64,000 nt of DNA. It comes from Leptospira perolatii (GTDB taxonomy: Bacteria > Spirochaetota > Leptospiria > Leptospirales > Leptospiraceae). Below, in pieces: positions 60,099 to 64,000 of this stretch. Position 1 is the stretch's first letter. Every line of letters begins with the position of its first letter. Both the position numbers and the translations under genes were made by a program. The stretch spans positions 124,001-188,000 of the forward strand of contig NZ_NPDZ01000005.1 in NCBI RefSeq assembly GCF_002811875.1, written 5' to 3'. Under the pieces are notes generated by a model that worked only from the letters and a program-made list of their open reading frames with translations, was not told where the DNA came from and searched no databases.

Positions 60099-60290
60099 AT
60101 GGCTCAAAACGCTGAAAAGGATACCCTCATCGTCGCAAGTAAGGTGAAAGCCTATATCAAATCCAAAGGGTTCATGACTTCTGGGGATGCAGTCGATGGT
60201 TTGAATGAAAAGTTGTACGCATTAATCGATGATGCGTTAAAGCGCACTGAGTCCAACAAACGGACTACGGTTCGCCCAACCGACTTCTAA
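60099..60290 (+). CDS. Bacterial histone (histone-fold DNA-binding protein)
   Basis: A 63-residue protein, MAQNAEKDTLIVASKVKAYI onward. It has the single-histone-fold layout: a short helix 1 (SKVKAYIKSKG), loop, long helix 2 (SGDAVDGLNEKLYALIDDALKRTESN), then K-R-T-T-V-R-P-T-D-F, which matches the archaeal loop-2/helix-3 end (x-R-K/T-T-[VL]-x-P-x-D). Bacterial histones of this kind are known in Bdellovibrio and Leptospira. The protein would bind and compact DNA. The ATG at 60099 follows AGAGGAAGAG. Longer in-frame starts at 60051 (TTG) or 60057 (ATG) would add a basic tail. The map gene begins five bases after its stop. Confidence 0.9.
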   Translation: MAQNAEKDTLIVASKVKAYIKSKGFMTSGDAVDGLNEKLYALIDDALKRTESNKRTTVRPTDF

Positions 60291-60295
60291 GTTTT

Positions 60296-61051
60296 TTGAT
60301 TTATATCAAAAACAAGAGCGAAATCGATAAAATGAGGGCGGCAGGAAAGCTGGCCGCCAGACTCTTGGAGTACATATCCGGGTATATCAAACCCGGAGTG
60401 AATACTTTAGAACTTAACGATCTTTGCGAAGAGTTCACGAGAAAAAATGGAGCTAAGTCTGCTCCCTTGGGATACAAAGGTTTTCCCAAGTCCGTCTGTA
60501 CCTCCATAAATAATGTGGTCTGCCATGGAATTCCCAAGGCCATAGACATACTGAAAGAGGGTGATATTATCAACGTGGATGTCACTCCGATTGTGGATGG
60601 GTACCATGGAGATTCTTCGCGGACTTTTATTGTCGGAGGAAAGACAAGCCCAGAAGTGCAGACTCTGGTAGAAGATACAGAGAAAGCAATGTGGGTCGGG
60701 ATCGAACAGGTCAAACCCGGAAATCGAATTAGCGATATTGCAAATGCGATCGATGATTACCTGACTCCCAAAGGTTACGGCATTGTACGAGATCTAATGG
60801 GCCACGGAATCGGAAGAGGTTTCCATGAAGAGCCTCAAGTGCCGCATTTTCGAACCAGCCGGAAATTGGCGAAACTAGAGCCAGGGATGACTTTCACGGT
60901 AGAGCCCATGGTAAATCTGGGCACTTGGGAAGTGATTTTCTCGAAGAAGGATGGTTGGACCGTAACCACCAAAGACGGGAAATGGTCCGCTCAGTTCGAG
61001 CATACTGTGTTGGTCACCGAAAAAGGCTATGAAATTTTGACTGCTCCGTAG
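60296..61051 (+). CDS. map: Methionine aminopeptidase, type I
   Basis: A 251-residue metalloprotease that removes N-terminal Met from new proteins. It starts at TTG with MIYIKNKSEIDKMRAAGKLAA, the typical type I start. Metal and active-site motifs are VVCHGIPK (His), NVDVTPIVDGYHGDSSRTF (two Asp), GHGIGRGFHEEPQVPHF (His), FTVEPMV (Glu) and SAQFEHTVLVTEKG (Glu). Only five bases separate it from the histone stop and it lacks a strong ribosome site, so it is probably translated from the histone mRNA. Confidence 0.95.
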   Translation: MIYIKNKSEIDKMRAAGKLAARLLEYISGYIKPGVNTLELNDLCEEFTRKNGAKSAPLGYKGFPKSVCTSINNVVCHGIPKAIDILKEGDIINVDVTPIVDGYHGDSSRTFIVGGKTSPEVQTLVEDTEKAMWVGIEQVKPGNRISDIANAIDDYLTPKGYGIVRDLMGHGIGRGFHEEPQVPHFRTSRKLAKLEPGMTFTVEPMVNLGTWEVIFSKKDGWTVTTKDGKWSAQFEHTVLVTEKGYEILTAP

Positions 61052-61064
61052 TATTCTGGAGCAC

Positions 61065-61988
61065 ATGGATTTTGTCTGGAAATATCTTTCTTTGTTAGGA
61101 AAGGACTTAGCTTTCTTTGCACTCGGGTTCTTCGTCTTTTATCTCGGCAAAAAATTCAAAGACTGGTTAGAGCCCAAAAAACTGGACGAAGAGCTAGTTC
61201 GTTCGGATAACAGCGCGCTCGCACTGAGTCTTTCCGGATTTTATCTTGGGATTATTATTATTTTTATCACGGTTGTGAGTGATCCCGGAAGCGTCAACGA
61301 CTTGAAAGGTGATCTAATCCAAGTCGGCGCTTATTCTTTGTTAGGTGTTCTACTTCTTCTTCTTTCCCAAAAAATCAACGACGGACTGATCCTAATTCGC
61401 ATCGATGCAGAAGAAGAGATCTATGAAAAAAAGAATCTTGCGGTCGGAACCGTACTCTTTGGGGGAACGATTGCTAGTTCCTTTTTTATCGCAGCGGCAT
61501 TGAACGGTAATATTAGTTCCAAAGTATTTCCGAATGGAATCGGCTTGGGGCTTCCTCCCTTGGTAGAACGAACTTTGGAAGGAATGATTTTGTCCGTTTT
61601 ATTTTTTGCAATCGGTCAAGTCGCGATCGTGCTGTTTTCTTTTTATTATAAATTATGGATTCCTTATAATCTAAAAGAAGAATTGGAAGGAAAACAAAAC
61701 TTGGCAGCTGGAACCGCCTTTGCGGGTGCCTTGATTGCGATCGGGATTCTACTGACTCGCGCTTTATTTAAGGAATTTACTTCGTTTTCTCAGACGAGTA
61801 TTTTGCTACTGATGGATCTAGTGATCGCATTCATAGTTGTCCCAGTATTGCACTATTTTGCAGATTGGGTGATTTTGCCCGGGTCTACTTTGAAGCAAGA
61901 AATTCATAACGACCAAAACTTCGGTGCTGGTTTACTGGAAGCAGTCGTGTTGATTGCGTTTTCTTCGATTATCTTCTTTGCGGTTTAG
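61065..61988 (+). CDS. DUF350-family membrane protein, tandem domains
   Basis: A 307-residue protein with about eight TM helices arranged as two DUF350-like repeats. Each repeat pairs helices with a loop (SALALSLSGFYLGIIIIF, EKKNLAVGTVLFGGTIASSFFIAAA, KQNLAAGTAFAGALIAIGIL, DQNFGAGLLEAVVLIAFS). N-L-A-[AV]-G-T with a following small-residue helix recurs and is diagnostic. The function of DUF350 is unknown; some are linked to membrane stress. It is only 13 bases after map and probably in the same operon as the histone. Confidence 0.83.
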   Translation: MDFVWKYLSLLGKDLAFFALGFFVFYLGKKFKDWLEPKKLDEELVRSDNSALALSLSGFYLGIIIIFITVVSDPGSVNDLKGDLIQVGAYSLLGVLLLLLSQKINDGLILIRIDAEEEIYEKKNLAVGTVLFGGTIASSFFIAAALNGNISSKVFPNGIGLGLPPLVERTLEGMILSVLFFAIGQVAIVLFSFYYKLWIPYNLKEELEGKQNLAAGTAFAGALIAIGILLTRALFKEFTSFSQTSILLLMDLVIAFIVVPVLHYFADWVILPGSTLKQEIHNDQNFGAGLLEAVVLIAFSSIIFFAV

Positions 61989-61994
61989 GTCAGT

Positions 61995-62372
61995 TCAGTA
62001 GAGTTCTTGGGAAGAATAAAGTTTCCATTCTAAGTGGTATACTTTTTTAATTCCGTATTCGAAGCATTCTTTTAGCCAGATTTGGATTTCTTCTGGATTA
62101 GGTGGGTTTTCGGTGATGGCCTTGGTGAGTTCCTCTTTGATTTCTGGAAAAAGAGAAATATGTGTAGGTAAAAAGGGAGAAAGTTCTCTCTCCGAAAAAC
62201 CGTGGAGAGCTCCCAAAATTCCTGCTAAAATACATCGATTGAGAGGAGAAGAATTTTTCTGGGCCGCTACAATCCCGGCTTCTTTGGTTGCCCTTAACAA
62301 ATCGTCTAGCGGAATTTTACCGGCAAGTATCGGCAAAGAATCTTGGTATTCTGCCGAATCGTCTTCTTTCAT
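61995..62372 (-). CDS. Hypothetical protein, 125 residues
   Basis: A soluble, mainly helical protein (LAGKIPLDDLLRATKEAGIVAAQKN, LNRCILAGILGALHGFSERELSPFL, PPNPEEIQIWLKECFEYGIKKVYHLEW). It is convergent with the DUF350 gene (six bases) and divergent from queG with its start 18 bases away. No family or role is recognised, but its reading frame is open and well placed, so it is likely real. Confidence 0.55.
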   Translation of the reverse strand: MKEDDSAEYQDSLPILAGKIPLDDLLRATKEAGIVAAQKNSSPLNRCILAGILGALHGFSERELSPFLPTHISLFPEIKEELTKAITENPPNPEEIQIWLKECFEYGIKKVYHLEWKLYSSQELY

Positions 62373-62389
62373 AGTTAAAGTTTCAGCTT

Positions 62390-63319
62390 ATGGTATTGGA
62401 AAGTAAAGAACTTCTCCCAGATCTAGAAAAGATCGCATTTCAAAACGGCTTCCAATTGGTCGGAGCCGCGAAGGCACTCGTTCCTAATTCCGATAAGAAA
62501 AATATCTTACAATGGGTCCAAGAAGGAAGATTCGGAACAATGAATTGGTATCCGAAAAATATGAATCTGAGACTGGAGCTGGAAGGTCTGGGATTTTCTC
62601 CCGAGTCTGTTTTGGTGCTAGGTGCAGTTTATTATGACGAGGATTCGGAAGCAAAATTGGATCGATCTAAGTTTCGATTTTCCAGATACGCGATGGGAGA
62701 GGACTATCATTCAGTTTTGAGGAAAAGAACCAAGTCCTTGCTGGAAGTACTTCGAACCCGATTTCCGGAGAATCAATTTCGACACGGAGTAGATTCTTTG
62801 CCGGTTCCGGAAAAAGTTTTGGCTAGAGAAGCCGGAATCGGATGGATTGGAAAAAACACGAATCTCATTCACGAGGATTTTGGATCTTTCTTTTTTCTAA
62901 GTACGATTTTTACGGATCTTCCTTTGCGGATTGAATCTACAGTAGCGAAGGATCGGTGCGGCACTTGCGATCTTTGCATACGCGCTTGTCCTACTTCTGC
63001 TTTGGAGCCGTATCGAATCGATGCGAGAAAGTGCATTTCTTACCGAAACATTGAAGACAAATCGGAAGAGGCAACAAGTCTGCACGGTTGGTTGTACGGT
63101 TGCGATATTTGCCAAGAGGTATGTCCTTGGAATCGTGTGAAAGCGAAGAGTAGAAAAGTACGGACCGCTATTCCGGAATTCAAACCAAAAGCACATTTTA
63201 TAGAAGAGCCGGAAAAATTGCTTCGGCTTACGGAAGACGAGTTTACTTCCTTTTTTTCGGATTCAGCGGTTTTACGAATCGGATTCAAAAAGTACCGAAG
63301 GAATATTGAGAATTTATAA
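62390..63319 (+). CDS. queG: Epoxyqueuosine reductase
   Basis: A 309-residue cobalamin- and iron-sulfur-dependent enzyme that performs the last step of queuosine synthesis in tRNA. Signature parts are RYAMGEDYHSVLRKRTKSLL, HGVDSLPVPEKVLAREAGIGWIGKN (active-site region), FFLSTIFTDLPL, and the two [4Fe-4S] motifs DRCGTCDLCIRACPTSAL and YGCDICQEVCPWN. Length is slightly shorter than the E. coli enzyme because the C-terminal HEAT extension is absent, a common QueG form. Confidence 0.95.
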   Translation: MVLESKELLPDLEKIAFQNGFQLVGAAKALVPNSDKKNILQWVQEGRFGTMNWYPKNMNLRLELEGLGFSPESVLVLGAVYYDEDSEAKLDRSKFRFSRYAMGEDYHSVLRKRTKSLLEVLRTRFPENQFRHGVDSLPVPEKVLAREAGIGWIGKNTNLIHEDFGSFFFLSTIFTDLPLRIESTVAKDRCGTCDLCIRACPTSALEPYRIDARKCISYRNIEDKSEEATSLHGWLYGCDICQEVCPWNRVKAKSRKVRTAIPEFKPKAHFIEEPEKLLRLTEDEFTSFFSDSAVLRIGFKKYRRNIENL

Positions 63320-63370
63320 ACAAAAAACTACTTTTCGTCTTGTCACCCTGCTTCTGAATAGGAATGGACC

Positions 63371-64000
63371 ATGCCTAAGAAATCCAAGGATTCCACCTTA
63401 GACTTTTATAACCAAGAGGCGCTCGGCCAAACCACAAAGCAAAGGCTCAGAGATTGGTTTTATAAGGAAAAAAGGGATCTGCCTTTTCGAAAGAATCGAA
63501 CTCCGTACTCCACTTGGGTGAGCGAAATCATGCTGCAGCAAACAAGGGTCAATGCAATGCTTCCCTTGTACGAAAGATTTATGGAACGATTCCCGAATAT
63601 GGGAGAACTTGCCTCTTCCGACGAAGAGGAGGTCCTTCGGTACTGGAAAGGGCTCGGCTATTATTCTAGAGCGAAAAACTTACACAAAGGTGTAAAGAAA
63701 ATTCAGGAGGAATACGATGGTGTATTTCCTAAGACTTTGGAAGAGGCTCTATCTGTACCAGGTGTAGGACCTTACACCGCGAGGGCAATATTATCTATTT
63801 CTTATCAACTTCCCTTTGCTGTATTGGATGGAAACGCAAAGCGCGTACTTTCTAGACTTGCGCTGTTTGACCAGAACTCCGGAAAAAAATCTGGAGAAGT
63901 AGCTCCTGCAAAGGTCGCTTCTATAAATTCGGATTCTATCTTACAAAAAATTGCGGATCGTTTTCTGGACCAAAACTTTCCGGGAGATCATAACGAAGCT
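63371..64000 (+). CDS. mutY: A/G-specific adenine glycosylase, partial
   Basis: The first 210 residues of MutY, cut by the right edge of the window. The enzyme removes adenine mispaired with 8-oxoguanine. The helix-hairpin-helix core is present: DLPFRKNRTPYSTWVSEIML with catalytic E52, the QQTRV signature, YWKGLGYYSRAKNL, SVPGVGPYTARAIL (the HhH hairpin) and VLDGNAKRVLSRL with D153. The iron-sulfur cluster and C-terminal NUDIX-like domain lie beyond the window. The ATG begins with a short basic leader (MPKKSKD) after an AGGA-type site. Confidence 0.93.
   Translation, partial: MPKKSKDSTLDFYNQEALGQTTKQRLRDWFYKEKRDLPFRKNRTPYSTWVSEIMLQQTRVNAMLPLYERFMERFPNMGELASSDEEEVLRYWKGLGYYSRAKNLHKGVKKIQEEYDGVFPKTLEEALSVPGVGPYTARAILSISYQLPFAVLDGNAKRVLSRLALFDQNSGKKSGEVAPAKVASINSDSILQKIADRFLDQNFPGDHNEA

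Noticed and set aside
1..64000. tRNA, rRNA and insertion sequences
   Set aside because: No cloverleaf T-loop contexts outside coding regions, no rRNA-like stretches and no transposase-like frames were seen.

Overview
The window looks like a chromosomal segment of a Leptospira species. Several genes are typical of that genus: a very long spirochete coiled-coil protein with an N-terminal anchor, a small histone-fold protein, a DUF1577/PilZ-like protein, paralogous GT-C membrane proteins, many short lipoproteins and a GldA/F/G ABC cassette. Judged by eye, GC content is in the 40s percent. That is higher than in L. interrogans and would fit one of the intermediate (P2-type) species, but the species assignment is inference. 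I see no rRNA, tRNA, insertion sequence, prophage or CRISPR array. Coding density is very high, and many genes overlap by 1-4 bases (ATGA, TTGA, GTGA or TAATG junctions).

Layout. 1-7241: a partial divergent gene, then a five-gene heavy-metal RND efflux operon (TolC-like channel, shortened adaptor, unknown secreted protein, CzcA-type pump, lipoprotein). 7306-9164: a bidirectional terminator and a BBP2-type outer-membrane porin behind a near-perfect sigma-54 (-24/-12) promoter. 9165-12520: tRNA nucleotidyltransferase family enzyme, lipoprotein, RNase HI, small membrane protein and Bpt leucyl-transferase. 12625-22109: a cell-envelope glycan locus with a DprE2-like SDR, a DprE1-like FAD oxidase, an O-antigen polymerase/ligase-like protein and three GT-C-like membrane glycosyltransferases, one resembling AftB. 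22221-24736: an EAL phosphodiesterase and a PilZ-like protein, tail to tail. 24776-30026: guaB, LolA-like protein, rsmE, a Cys-rich lipoprotein, thiS-thiE and a WecG/TagA-type glycosyltransferase. 30042-36571: a giant membrane-anchored TPR protein with 36-residue repeats, a two-domain E-set protein, an EF-hand-like protein and trxB behind a PerR/Fur-like palindrome. 36716-41073: an SGNH-MBOAT-SGNH O-acylation set plus a TPR lipoprotein. 41205-49259: Xer recombinase, RsbW-like ATPase, lipoprotein, FapA-like protein, two envelope proteins, CheX, a PpiD-like protein and a protein with a 14-codon leader ORF. 49463-55960: ICMT-like methyltransferase, the GldA-GldF-GldG-DUF4340 operon, STAS protein and a SAM methyltransferase. 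56010-64000: the giant coiled-coil protein, histone, map, DUF350 protein, small hypothetical, queG and the start of mutY.

The most notable items are the bacterial histone gene closely followed by map, the membrane-anchored coiled-coil protein with a C-terminal HTH-like end just upstream of it, the DprE1/DprE2/AftB-like set (a possible polyprenyl-phosphate arabinose pathway), the sigma-54 porin promoter, the PerR-like box at trxB, and several hairpins that span stop codons. All functional names come from recognised sequence motifs; no database search was run.
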